Shown here: positions 19,124-28,833 of the stretch, in pieces
Layout: each line of letters opens with the position of its first letter
How positions within the stretch are numbered: the stretch's first letter is position 1
Source of the DNA: Staphylococcus equorum
GTDB taxonomy: Bacteria; Bacillota; Bacilli; Staphylococcales; Staphylococcaceae
DNA: 41,489 nucleotides
Direction: 5' to 3'
NCBI RefSeq assembly: GCF_001747895.1
Contig: NZ_LNNB01000036.1
Coordinates: forward strand, 1-41,489
Notes under the pieces: generated by a model
Told to the model about the DNA's origin: nothing
Database searches by the model: none
Seen by the model: only the letters and a program-made list of their open reading frames with translations
Position numbers and translations under genes: made by a program

Positions 19124-20008
19124 TTAAATAATTAAGTTAACAATTAGACCAGTAGCAATTGCTACGACTAAAATTGCTATAATAAAAAATATTACAAATT
19201 TCTTTTTAAATAATTTGGATAACAATATGACTTCAGGAATACTTGCGCCTGCACCACCTATAATTAACGCAACCACCGTACCTAATGACATCCCTTTAGA
19301 TACTAGTGCTTCAGCTATAGGCAGCATTGTTTCTGGTCTGATATACATTGGAATACCAATAACAGAAGCAATAACAACTGAGATAATACCATTGCCACTT
19401 GCATATTGAGTTATAAATGCTTCAGGAATAAATCCATAAATAAATGCTCCTATAAATACACCAATAATTAAATAAGGCAACATTGGATATAGGAAAGCCC
19501 AAGCATCATTTAACGCTTGCTTAACACGAGATCCTGATTTATTTGAGAAGAAACCATCGCCTTTAACAGTAACGCCTTTATAACTCTCTGCCAGATTCAT
19601 TTTTGAAAATACAAGACCTGTTAAAATACTGAAAAATGCTAAGACAATAAAATAAGCAACAGCAACTTTCCAACCTAATAGAAGCCAAAGCATAAATATC
19701 ATGAGTGGATTCATGAGCGGGGAAGCGATTAAGAAACTCATAGCTGGACCAAATGGAACTTTTGAGTTTAATAATCCGGCAAGAATAGGAATAGTGGAAC
19801 AAGAACAAAACGGTGTAATAGCTCCAAAAGCCATACCCAATACATAGTTTGTTGCTTTGTTAGGTTTGCTCAACAGTCTTCGTATTTTATCTTCCGAAAC
19901 GAGTTGTTGAATTAAACTTACGATAAAACTTACAATTATAAATAGTACTAACAATTCAAAAAATAACATTAAAAATGTTTTGATGAATTCGATGATTGAC
20001 TCTGTCAT
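19124..20008 (-). CDS. ArsP-like permease (UPF0718/DUF318 family)
   Basis: A 294-residue membrane protein with about eight segments. The signature TPFCSCSTIPI (Cys68, Cys70) followed by SFLIASPLMNPLM, and a second half with GIPMYIRPETMLPI and GGAGASIPE, identify the ArsP_1/UPF0718 family. Characterised members export trivalent organoarsenicals; others are of unknown substrate. I chose ATG 20008, nine bases after AGAGGAG; an ATG ten codons upstream lacks a site. It is downstream of an arsR on the same strand and upstream of the Cys-Cys peptide gene. A 23-bp operator-like repeat lies 26 bp before its start. Confidence 0.85.
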   Translation of the reverse strand: MTESIIEFIKTFLMLFFELLVLFIIVSFIVSLIQQLVSEDKIRRLLSKPNKATNYVLGMAFGAITPFCSCSTIPILAGLLNSKVPFGPAMSFLIASPLMNPLMIFMLWLLLGWKVAVAYFIVLAFFSILTGLVFSKMNLAESYKGVTVKGDGFFSNKSGSRVKQALNDAWAFLYPMLPYLIIGVFIGAFIYGFIPEAFITQYASGNGIISVVIASVIGIPMYIRPETMLPIAEALVSKGMSLGTVVALIIGGAGASIPEVILLSKLFKKKFVIFFIIAILVVAIATGLIVNLII

Positions 20009-20033
20009 TGGTGAAGCTCCTCTAAATATATTA

Positions 20034-20056
20034 ATCAACTTTTTTTGATATATTAA
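20034..20056 (-). promoter_or_regulatory. ArsR operator candidate, copy 1 (permease)
   Basis: This 23-bp sequence begins ATCAACTTTT and ends TTGATATATTAA. It matches 20463-20485 at 22 of 23 positions. ATCAA and TTGAT form an inverted repeat with a six-base spacer. It is placed just before the permease ribosome site, in the 88-bp gap after arsR. Confidence 0.7.
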
Positions 20057-20096
20057 TCGATAAAATTAATTAATTTAATGTTAAATAAGATGAAAA

Positions 20097-20417
20097 CTAC
20101 AATATTTTACAACAAGTATCTTCAGTTAATACGACTTGGATTTGTGCTTCGTTGATTTTGTAGTAGTTCCATGTACCGTGCTTTTCAAGAATTAAAATCT
20201 GTGCATCGACTAATTTTTTTAAATGATAAGAAAGTTTAGATTGTTTTAAATCTAATAATGCTTCTAAGTCACATACACATAATGATTTATTAGGACTCTG
20301 ACTAATTTGATTAAGTATTTTTAAGCGGTTTTTGTCGGCAAGTGCGTTGAACATATTTTCATAAAAATCTAGTTGCTGTTCTTCATTCAAATCAGGATTA
20401 GGCTTAATAACTTCCAT
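20097..20417 (-). CDS. arsR: ArsR-family repressor (first copy)
   Basis: A 106-residue winged-helix repressor. The As(III)-binding alpha-3 motif is SLCVCDLEALL (Cys47, Cys49), followed by the recognition helix KQSKLSYHLKKL. A vicinal Cys-Cys pair sits five residues from the C-terminus (TCCKIL), which could complete a third ligand. It is 36% or so different in feel from the second ArsR of the block and is longer at the N-terminus. It faces the ars operon across 235 bp and is followed on its own strand by the ArsP-like permease. It probably represses its own unit through the 23-bp repeats. Confidence 0.9.
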   Translation of the reverse strand: MEVIKPNPDLNEEQQLDFYENMFNALADKNRLKILNQISQSPNKSLCVCDLEALLDLKQSKLSYHLKKLVDAQILILEKHGTWNYYKINEAQIQVVLTEDTCCKIL

Positions 20418-20455
20418 AAAATGTCACCTCATTTATTTATAGTATCTATAATTTT

Positions 20456-20485
20456 TTGATACATCAACTTTTATTGATATATTAA
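20456..20485. promoter_or_regulatory. ArsR operator candidate, copy 2 (arsR/arsD gap)
   Basis: TTGATACATCAA (20456-20467) is a palindrome with perfect five-base arms. It overlaps the second copy of the 23-bp repeat at 20463-20485, which ends in TTGATATATTAA. The two TTGATAYATYAA elements start 18 bp apart. The site lies 40-70 bp upstream of the arsR start on the minus strand, a natural operator position. Confidence 0.7.
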
Positions 20486-20591
20486 CTATAAAACAACGAG
20501 GTCATTATTGCAAGATTATAAAAGTATAATTTTGAGAACAATACAAAATTTTTCAAGAATATGATTAGAAACTCGAAATAAAACTAGTACA

Positions 20592-20623
20592 TAGACATTA
20601 GTCTATATAGATGTTAGTCTATA
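20592..20623 (+). promoter_or_regulatory. Tandem palindromic operator upstream of arsD
   Basis: Two adjacent 16-bp units, TAGACATTAGTCTATA (20592-20607) and TAGATGTTAGTCTATA (20608-20623), differ at two positions. Each is a palindrome (TAGAC/GTCTA; TAGA/TCTA). They end 30 bp before the arsD ATG. The sequence differs from the TTGAT-type sites nearby, so a different regulator is likely, for example the ArsR encoded within this operon. Confidence 0.7.
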
Positions 20624-20652
20624 AAAGTAAAATAATTAATGAGGTGAACTTA

Positions 20653-21000
20653 ATGTTAAATATTGAAATATACGAAGAAGCAATGTGTTGTTCTACTGGC
20701 GTATGTGGTCCAGAACCAGATGAAACACTAATAAAGACGAATCAAATCAATGAACATTTAAAACAAAATCAAATCGAAGTACACCGCTATAATATGAATA
20801 ATAATCCAAATGAATTTATAAAAAATAAGGAAGTTATTCGTTTGGTTCAAGAAAAAGGTAATGAAGTTTTACCAATTACTTTCATAGAAGGCAATATAGC
20901 TAAAACAGGAGATTATATTACTGAAGAGGAAGCTGATGAAATTATCACTGTTAATCAGTTAAGGAATGAGGGATGTTGTGGTGGAGATGGATGTTGTTAA
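20653..21000 (+). CDS. arsD: ArsD arsenic metallochaperone
   Basis: A 115-residue ArsD. The As(III) site Cys12-Cys13-Cys18 is in place (EEAMCCSTGVCG), as is the second and third pair at the C-terminus (CCGGDGCC, residues 108-115). ArsD hands arsenite to the ArsA ATPase and raises its affinity; it is also a weak repressor in some systems. The ATG at 20653 follows GAGGTG; an upstream in-frame ATG at 20611 would fall inside the palindromic operator. Its end overlaps the arsA start, so the two are coupled. Confidence 0.95.
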   Translation: MLNIEIYEEAMCCSTGVCGPEPDETLIKTNQINEHLKQNQIEVHRYNMNNNPNEFIKNKEVIRLVQEKGNEVLPITFIEGNIAKTGDYITEEEADEIITVNQLRNEGCCGGDGCC

Positions 21001-22708
21001 ACGCTTAAATAAATTGAACATAGATAATATTGAGTTAACAAAATTTTTATTCTTTACTGGTAAAGGAGGCGTAGGTAAAACAACGATATCAAGTTCTCTC
21101 GCTTTAAACTTAGCAAAGGATGGAAAGAAAGTAGCTCTAGTAAGTACTGATCCAGCTAGTAACTTACAGGACGTATTTCAAATGGAATTATCTAATAAAT
21201 TAACTACATACCCACCTATACCTAATCTCGCTATAGCCAACTTTGACCCGATTGTAGCAGCAGATGATTATAAAGCACAAGTTATAGCACCATACGTGGG
21301 AATTTTACCGGAAAGTGTATTGTCTGAGATGAAAGAGCAGTTAAGTGGGTCGTGTACAGTTGAAGTGGCAGCATTTAATGAATTTACAAATTTTTTATCC
21401 GATAAAACTTTAGAACAAGAATTTGATTTCATTATATTTGATACAGCTCCAACAGGTCACACCTTGAGAATGCTTGAATTACCTTCTGCATGGACAGATT
21501 ATTTAAATACAACGAGTAATGATGCTTCTTGTTTAGGTCAATTATCTGGTTTAAATGAAAATAGAGGTAAATATAACGTAGCACTAAAAAAATTACGCAA
21601 CCAAGAAGATACGACAATAGTGTTAGTTGCTAAACCTAACCAATCCTCTATTTATGAAATTCAGAGAGCACAACAAGAATTACAACAACTATCAATTTCT
21701 AAATTCAAAATAGTCATTAACAACTATATAGAAGAAAGACATGGTTTAATTTCTAGTCAGATGAAATCAGAACAAGATAAAAATATTAATCATTTTACTG
21801 AATGGTTAAATAACAATCATGTCTATTACGTTCCATATAAAAATCAGGAGAATGAAGGTATAGAGAGTGTGTCTAACCTATTCAATGACAATAACTTAAT
21901 TGAAAATGATGACTTTAATGTTGAGAATCATCCGCAATTTAGTAACTTGATAGATGAGATTGAAAATAGTAACGTCCAATATTTATTTACAATGGGAAAA
22001 GGTGGCGTCGGTAAAACGACAGTAGCAACGCAATTAGCTACGGTATTATCTAATAAAGGATACCGCATTCTTTTAGCAACGACTGATCCTACTAAAGAAA
22101 TTAACGTTGAAACCACAAGTAATTTAAATACTGCTTTTATTGATGAAGAACAAGCATTAGAAAAGTATAAAAAAGAAGTACTAGCCACAGTGACTGATGA
22201 TACACCACAAGACGATATTGATTATATTATGGAAGATTTAAAATCACCTTGTACAGAAGAAATAGCATTTTTCAAAGCCTTTAGTGACATTATGGAGAAT
22301 CAAGAAGACATGGATTACGTAATTGTAGATACAGCTCCTACAGGCCATACCTTGCTGTTACTTGATTCTAGTGAAAATCATCATAAAGAACTAAAGAAAA
22401 AATCAACTCAAACTACCAGTAATGTTGAAACATTATTACCCAAAATTCAAAATAAAAATTTAACACAGATGATAATCGTAACACTAGCAGAAAAAACGCC
22501 TTATTTAGAATCTAGACGTTTAGTAGAAGATTTAAATAGAGCTAATATAGGCCATACTTGGTGGGTTGTTAATCAATCGTTAGTTACGCTAAATCAACGT
22601 GATGACCTTTTTAGTAATAAAAAAGTAGATGAATCAATTTGGATAAACAAGATTAAAAATGAAAGTCTTAATAATTACTTTGTCATACCTTATGGAGGGT
22701 TATCATAA
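20966..22708 (+). CDS. arsA: ArsA arsenite-stimulated ATPase
   Basis: A duplicated ATPase of about 580 residues. Each half has a deviant Walker A, GKGGVGKTT (about residues 32-40 and 344-352), and the DTAPTGHTL signal-transduction motif. Three cysteines in SGSCTVE, NDASCLG and KSPCTEE correspond to the metalloid-site cysteines of ArsA. It drives ArsB with ATP. The start is uncertain between ATG 20966 and ATG 20987, both inside arsD and neither with an ideal ribosome site, so coupling to arsD is likely. The stop overlaps the next gene by one base (TAATG). Confidence 0.94.
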   Translation: MRDVVVEMDVVKRLNKLNIDNIELTKFLFFTGKGGVGKTTISSSLALNLAKDGKKVALVSTDPASNLQDVFQMELSNKLTTYPPIPNLAIANFDPIVAADDYKAQVIAPYVGILPESVLSEMKEQLSGSCTVEVAAFNEFTNFLSDKTLEQEFDFIIFDTAPTGHTLRMLELPSAWTDYLNTTSNDASCLGQLSGLNENRGKYNVALKKLRNQEDTTIVLVAKPNQSSIYEIQRAQQELQQLSISKFKIVINNYIEERHGLISSQMKSEQDKNINHFTEWLNNNHVYYVPYKNQENEGIESVSNLFNDNNLIENDDFNVENHPQFSNLIDEIENSNVQYLFTMGKGGVGKTTVATQLATVLSNKGYRILLATTDPTKEINVETTSNLNTAFIDEEQALEKYKKEVLATVTDDTPQDDIDYIMEDLKSPCTEEIAFFKAFSDIMENQEDMDYVIVDTAPTGHTLLLLDSSENHHKELKKKSTQTTSNVETLLPKIQNKNLTQMIIVTLAEKTPYLESRRLVEDLNRANIGHTWWVVNQSLVTLNQRDDLFSNKKVDESIWINKIKNESLNNYFVIPYGGLS

Positions 22709-24368
22709 TGAAAAAAATTGTAATCATTGGTTCAGTTGCTGCCGGTACAAGTGTCGCGGCTAAAGCAAGAAGAAATAGTGAAGATGTGGAAATTACTGTT
22801 TTTGATAAAGATAGTGATATTTCGTATTCAGTATGTGGTATTCCCTACTATATAGGCGGTAATGTATCTGATATTGATGAACTCACGCCACGAAATGCTA
22901 AATGGTTTAAAGAGCGCTTTAATATAGATATTTATACAAAATATGAAGTGAATCAGATAAATGATACTGATCAATCAATAACAGTTACCAATTTAGTAAA
23001 TGATGAAAAGATGATTCAAGAATATGACGAATTAGTATTAGCAACAGGTTCATCACCTAAAGAACTCCCTCAATTAAATAGCGAAGAATATAAGAATGTG
23101 TTTAAAGTTAAAAATATTAATGATGCCAAAGCAATTTATAATTATATTAATGACAATGATGTTCAGAATATAACAATCGTTGGCGGCGGGTTTATTGGTT
23201 TAGAGATGCTAGAACAATTATCTAATTATAATACTTCGATTGTCCAACGTAACACTTTTATGCCTCATTTAGATCACGATATGAGTTTTATGATTCAAGA
23301 ATATATTGAAGATAAAACTAATGTATATGCCTATAATGAAATTGATATTATTGATTATGATGAGACTCATACGATAAATAGAGTCAGCTTAAAAACTGGC
23401 GAATTAATTGATACAGATTTAATCATTATTGGGATTGGTGTCACACCAAATACTAAATTAGCTAAAGAAATTGGTATTAATATTGGAGAATCTGGAGCAA
23501 TACAAACCAATAAGTATTTGGAAACAAATATTCCTCATATATATGCAATTGGTGATGTAGCAGAAAGTTATAATTTAATTACTGGTAACCCTATATATAG
23601 ACCATTGGGTTCTACAGCAAATAAAATGGGACGTATTTTAGGGGATAGATTAACTGGTGGGAATCTAGAACACAAAGGCATTTTAGGAACAGGTATTGTC
23701 CGTATATTTGATATGACAATTGCTCAAACAGGTTTAACCGAAAAAGAAGCTATGGCGTTAGAAATTGACATAGATGTATTACACAATGTGAAACCGAATC
23801 GTCCAGAATATATGCAAGGTCGAGAAATGGTAATTAAAGCTATATTTGATAAAAATAATTCTAAATTACTTGGTGCGCAAATAGTTGGTTATGAGGGGGT
23901 AGACAAAAGAATAGATGTACTAGCTACTGCTATAACATTCGGTGCCGAAGCAGAAGATTTATTTCATTTAGATTTAGCATATGCTCCTCCTTTTTCTACA
24001 ACTAAAGACCCTGTTATTTATACAGGGATGATTGGTCACAATATTACTCGAGGACGTAAGATTATAACGCCTGAAGAAGTCGTAAAACAAAAAAACGATT
24101 TATTGATTTTAGACGTACGTTCTCCAAAGCAATTTGAAGTCGATCACGTTGATGGAGCTATTAACGTCCCATTGAAAACGTTGAGAAGTTATGCCGAAAC
24201 GCTAGATGAAAATCAAGCGATAGTGACTTATTGTAATAAAGGTACTACTGGTAATGCTGCACAAAACGTACTGATTAATTTAGGATTTAAACATGTATAT
24301 AATTTATCAGGTGGCAATAAAAATTATCAACGATATAAAAGATTTCAAGTAGAAAGGAAGAAGAAAAA

Positions 24369-24372
<4 letters not shown>
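22708..24372 (+). CDS. CoA-disulfide reductase-like flavoprotein with C-terminal rhodanese domain
   Basis: A 554-residue fusion. Residues 1-450 form a pyridine-nucleotide disulfide oxidoreductase with an N-terminal FAD loop (GSVAAGTSVAAKARR), the single redox Cys43 in SVCGIPY, an NAD(P)H loop (VGGGFIGLEMLEQL) and the FAD segment IYAIGDVAE. Residues about 460-554 are a rhodanese domain with catalytic Cys in TYCNKGTTG. Such enzymes reduce CoA disulfide, CoA persulfide or polysulfide. Placed between arsA and arsR it may regenerate thiols or sulfur species consumed by arsenic. Its TGA overlaps the TTG start of the next gene. The substrate is inferred. Confidence 0.9.
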
Positions 24373-25975
<1,603 letters not shown>

Positions 25976-25993
25976 AAAGAGAGGTAGTAATAG

Positions 25994-26389
25994 ATGAATA
26001 AAAAAACAATTTACTTTATATGTACTGGTAATTCTTGTCGTAGTCAAATGGCTGAAGGCTGGGGAAGAGAAATACTCGGCGAAGAATGGAATGTTTACTC
26101 AGCAGGTATCGAAACGCATGGCGTAAATCCCAAGGCGATAGAAGCGATGAAAGAAGTAAACATTGATATTTCAAATCATACATCCGACATGATTGATAGT
26201 AATATTTTAAAACAGTCGGACCTCGTTGTTACACTTTGTAGTGATGCTGATGATAATTGTCCAGTTATCCCACCTAATGTAAAAAAAGAACATTGGGGCT
26301 TTGATGATCCAGCAGGTAAAGAATGGTCAGAATTTCAACGTGTAAGAGATGAAATAGGCGATACAATTAAACGATTTAAAGAGCTATAA
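25994..26389 (+). CDS. arsC: Thioredoxin-coupled arsenate reductase ArsC
   Basis: A 131-residue low-molecular-weight-phosphatase-fold enzyme. The P-loop is CTGNSCR with nucleophile Cys10, and the relay cysteines are Cys82 and Cys89 ([11 protein letters not shown]). This is the pI258/Bacillus type that uses thioredoxin. It reduces arsenate to arsenite for export by ArsB/ArsA. It is the last gene of the operon, 18 bp after arsB with a GAGAGGTAG site, and a terminator lies at 26462. Confidence 0.97.
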   Translation: MNKKTIYFICTGNSCRSQMAEGWGREILGEEWNVYSAGIETHGVNPKAIEAMKEVNIDISNHTSDMIDSNILKQSDLVVTLCSDADDNCPVIPPNVKKEHWGFDDPAGKEWSEFQRVRDEIGDTIKRFKEL

Positions 26390-26461
26390 GCATTTAAATT
26401 TATTTGTTATTTTTAAATGATGAACTTAAAAATGAGTATGAATTAAATCAGAAAAATAATG

Positions 26462-26510
26462 AAAAACCTTCAAAGTAGCCACTAAAAGTGAAAACTTTGA
26501 AGGTTTTTTA
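26462..26510 (+). terminator. Terminator of the ars operon
   Basis: A 15-bp perfect stem (26462-26476 with 26494-26508) followed by T residues, about 70 bp past arsC. I take this as the approximate right limit of the accessory block. Confidence 0.9.
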
Positions 26511-26810
26511 TGTCAAAGTAGCGATGTATTAATAATTACAGTAGATAGGAATTTAAGTTTTAAATAATAGTAATGTTTTTTGAGAACTAACTAGGGAAAA
26601 AGTATATTATAAACAATAAGATTATAAAAATTAGATATGCTTAGATCTTTACCAATAATACGAGGTAATAAGTTTTTGATTTTAACTCAAGATATTGTAA
26701 GAAAAAATAAAATTATTTTTTACAATGAATATTGTTTACGATGTTGTATATAAACAAAAAAAGTGGTAAGCTATGCAATGTGATAAAATAAGAAAATAGG
26801 AGAGATATAT
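26511..26810 (+). other. Intergenic region before the GlsB-like gene
   Basis: About 300 bp, very AT-rich, without a convincing ORF. GTTTTT (26575-26580) and GGGAAA (26594-26599), 13 bp apart, loosely resemble a sigma-B promoter, which would suit a stress-type GlsB gene, but the site is over 200 bp from the start codon. A GGAGAG ribosome site lies just before 26811. Nothing else is seen. Confidence 0.35.
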
Positions 26811-27059
26811 ATGGGCTTTATTATTATGATTATAGTAGGCGGTTTAATTGGCTGGTTAGCCGGCGCAATTTTAGGTAAAGATATTCCAGGTGGAATTATT
26901 GGTAATATTATTGCAGGTTTAATCGGTTCAGCTATAGGTAGTAGATTATTAGGCACTTGGGGACCAGTTTTAGGTGGCGTTCCAATCTTACCAGCTTTAA
27001 TCGGGGCAATCGTATTAATCCTAATTGTTTCACTTATTATGAAAGCAATTAGAAAATAG
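26811..27059 (+). CDS. GlsB/YeaQ/YmgE-family small membrane protein
   Basis: An 82-residue, glycine-rich protein with three hydrophobic segments: IIVGGLIGWLAGAILGK, GIIGNIIAGLIGSAIGSRLLG and PALIGAIVLILIVSLIM. It ends in basic residues. This is the pattern of the GlsB/YeaQ/YmgE (transglycosylase-associated) family, stress-linked proteins whose mechanism is unknown. It is monocistronic with hairpins downstream at 27068 and 27101. Confidence 0.88.
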   Translation: MGFIIMIIVGGLIGWLAGAILGKDIPGGIIGNIIAGLIGSAIGSRLLGTWGPVLGGVPILPALIGAIVLILIVSLIMKAIRK

Positions 27060-27067
27060 TATATAAT

Positions 27068-27090
27068 CACTCACCACTTGGTGGGTGTTA
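27068..27090 (+). repeat. Short hairpin repeat, copy 1
   Basis: ACTCACCACTTGGTGGGTG folds on itself. The 21-base stretch here matches 27437-27457 with only three pyrimidine transitions. It lies directly after the GlsB-like stop and could be part of its transcript end. Confidence 0.5.
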
Positions 27091-27100
27091 GAACTTAGAC

Positions 27101-27133
27101 AAACCATTTGCTATAAAGCATTTGGTTTTTTTA
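27101..27133 (+). terminator. Terminator of the GlsB-like gene
   Basis: AAACCA and TTGGTTT, with inner TGC/GCA pairing, enclose a short loop and are followed by seven T. Confidence 0.65.
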
Positions 27134-27496
27134 ATAGATACTATTCCCTTGAGGGAATCTTTGTTCTTTCATTTCATTGTTTAATACTTACATGAAATGG
27201 AATGAATGTTTTTTCTAATTCAAGTATATATTTATTTTGTGTTTTTGCCTTTATATGAATGCAATCAATGAATAATTGTAATTGATGATATTGTTTTTGT
27301 TTTAAAAAACAGCAGTGATTTGTGCCGACTCCTGCTGGAAAAGCACTAGCCGAAGACTACAGGCTGAGGCTGTGCCCGCGGAAAGCGTGCACAAAAAAGT
27401 GCCAACAAAGTCATAGATTTTGTCGACACTCTGCTACTCACTATTTGGTGGGCGTTTTTTTAAATTTTAATAATATTGATAGGTCTGTATATAAAT
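27134..27496 (+). other. Non-coding stretch with several hairpins
   Basis: No ORF with a ribosome site is seen. The stretch holds a small hairpin ATTCCC/GGGAAT (about 27144-27158), the dispersed repeat at 27322-27392, a hairpin with arms GTGCCAACAAA and TTTGTCGACAC just after it (about 27399-27430), and the second copy of the ACTCAC repeat near 27437. The density of structure suggests an RNA element or a repeat insertion rather than plain spacer. Confidence 0.45.
27322..27392 (+). repeat. Copy of a dispersed intergenic repeat (plus orientation)
   Basis: A GC-richer element starting GTGCCGACTCCTGC and ending GGAAAGCGTGCAC. Its core at 27345-27372 matches the minus strand of 12571-12598 at 25 of 28 positions. 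TAGCC and GGCTG can form a hairpin within it. It resembles, from memory, the ~70-bp repeats with ACTCCTGC...GGCTGAGGC...GCGGAAAGC common between genes in staphylococci. Confidence 0.75.
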
Positions 27497-27538
27497 AAAA
27501 AAGCTAACCGTTTTTTTTAGAAACGATTAGCTTTTTTT
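27497..27538. terminator. Bidirectional terminator beside the 28-residue peptide gene
   Basis: AAAAAAGCTAACCGTTT (27497-27513) pairs with AAACGATTAGCTTTTTT (27521-27537) with one mismatch. On the minus strand it lies about 33 bases past the stop of the small peptide gene. Confidence 0.85.
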
Positions 27539-27570
27539 CTTTTTTTCATAAACTTCAATGTATGTGAAAT

Positions 27571-27657
27571 CTATTTTTTGCTTATTAAGTTTCTGATTCC
27601 TTTTATAATAAAGCCTACTACTACAGATCTGAAAACACGTGATATAATATTTTTCAT
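27571..27657 (-). CDS. 28-residue cationic amphipathic peptide
   Basis: A tiny gene: ATG at 27657, TAG at 27571. A full-strength AGGAGG site (27665-27670) lies seven bases before the ATG, and a terminator follows 33 bases after the stop, so it has every mark of an expressed unit. The peptide begins MKNIISRVFRSVVVGF and ends GIRNLISKK. It has seven Lys/Arg and no acidic residue, with hydrophobic residues grouped for an amphipathic or membrane helix. It could be a membrane-active peptide, a toxin-type small protein or a membrane-protein partner. I do not recognise the family. Confidence 0.65.
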   Translation of the reverse strand: MKNIISRVFRSVVVGFIIKGIRNLISKK

Positions 27658-27776
27658 TATTAATCCTCCTAAGTTACAATTCAAATTTCCTTAATTTGCT
27701 GTATAGTTTCTTTACCCAATTTTCGATGAAATATTGGAGAAAACAGAAAAATTTTTAACTTTTAATAAAATAATGC

Positions 27777-27989
27777 TTATTTTCCAAAAGAAATAAGACC
27801 GTCTTCATCTGCTTTGTTAAAGAAAATCGTAATGAGACCACTAATGATAGCGATAACGTATGGAATGCCTGTCCAAAAGAACACTAAATGTACAATACCT
27901 TGTAAAAGTTGATTTGAGTAAAATTTATGAATACCACACCAACCGAGTATAAATGCAAGTACAACGTAAATGACTTTATTTACTTTCAT
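27777..27989 (-). CDS. TM2-domain protein
   Basis: A 70-residue membrane protein with two hydrophobic helices. The segment ILGWCGIHKFYSNQLLQGI followed by FFWTGIPYVIAIISGLITI fits the TM2 domain (Pfam TM2), known from small bacterial proteins of unknown function. A GAAAGGA site precedes the ATG. It lies upstream of, and in the same direction as, the 28-residue peptide gene, 119 bp apart. Confidence 0.88.
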   Translation of the reverse strand: MKVNKVIYVVLAFILGWCGIHKFYSNQLLQGIVHLVFFWTGIPYVIAIISGLITIFFNKADEDGLISFGK

Positions 27990-28164
27990 ATGTCTAGTCC
28001 TTTCATTTTAAAATTGTTATCTTAATTATCTCTTATATTAAGTGATTCAACAATCGAAAACAATCAATGAAAAACAAATTCTCGTAAAAAGCCAATTATT
28101 GTTTCGAACTTTTTATTTAATTCATATATAATATAGTTAAATAAACATAATAAGGAGCATACAA

Positions 28165-28722
28165 ATGATTAGAAAAGCTAAACCTAACGATAAGCATGAA
28201 ATTGCAAAATTATGTTATATCATTTGGAGTCAATTAGACATTGACTTAGTGGAATATACTGAAAAAGAGAGATTACTAAAAATTATGGAACAAAGTATGG
28301 TGGATGTACAATATAGAGGCCATTATAGTAACACTTGGATATACGAAATCGATGGTGAAATTGCAGGTTGCTTAATTGCATACCCTGGTGATAAAGAGTT
28401 AGAGCTTGAAAAGGCTTGGTTAGATATGGAATTAGATGAAGACATTAGAGCTTATGGGACGCCGATGCCAATGAAAGAAGCTAATGATGATGAATGGTAT
28501 ATAGAAACAGTTGCTACCTTTCCAGAATTCAGAGGGCAAGGTGTCGCTACTAAATTAATTAAACATGTATTAGAGACGTATCCAGATGAAAAATGGAGCT
28601 TAAATTGTGATTTACTCAATGATGGGGCGTTACATGTTTATAAAAAATTAGGGTTCCAACCTACAAGTGAATTTGATTTATACGGTCATATGCATTATCA
28701 CATGGTACATGTAAAAGACTGA
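28165..28722 (+). CDS. GNAT-family N-acetyltransferase
   Basis: A 185-residue acetyltransferase. The acetyl-CoA-binding motif A is ETVATFPEFRGQGVATKLI (the R/QxxGxG/A loop is RGQGVA), followed by the motif B stretch LNCDLLNDGALHVYKKLGFQ. The N-terminus MIRKAKPNDKHEIAKLC is typical of GNAT proteins. The substrate is unknown. AAGGAG lies before the ATG, and a terminator at 28751 separates it from menA, which converges on it. Confidence 0.9.
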   Translation: MIRKAKPNDKHEIAKLCYIIWSQLDIDLVEYTEKERLLKIMEQSMVDVQYRGHYSNTWIYEIDGEIAGCLIAYPGDKELELEKAWLDMELDEDIRAYGTPMPMKEANDDEWYIETVATFPEFRGQGVATKLIKHVLETYPDEKWSLNCDLLNDGALHVYKKLGFQPTSEFDLYGHMHYHMVHVKD

Positions 28723-28750
28723 GCTTTTATTTGTTTAAAAAGTAAAAAAA

Positions 28751-28780
28751 TCGATCTTCATGAGTATGAAGATCGAAAAA
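28751..28780. terminator. Bidirectional terminator between the GNAT gene and menA
   Basis: TCGATCTTCAT (28751-28761) pairs perfectly with ATGAAGATCGA (28766-28776) around a four-base loop, with A/T runs on both sides. Confidence 0.85.
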
Positions 28781-28833
28781 GTAATACTTACTTTATTTGA
28801 TTGCTTGGTTAAAGTTGTTTGTTGAGAAATATA

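Noticed and set aside
20611..20652. Upstream start for arsD at 20611
   Set aside because: It falls inside the palindromic operator, has no ribosome site, and would add 14 residues before the conserved Cys12-Cys13-Cys18 numbering.
26575..26599. Sigma-B promoter for the GlsB-like gene
   Set aside because: The match is loose and the site is over 200 bp from the start codon, so I only mention it in the region note.
26771..27070. 99-residue minus-strand ORF over the GlsB-like gene
   Set aside because: A Pro/Ile-rich shadow of the real gene; it lacks a ribosome site.
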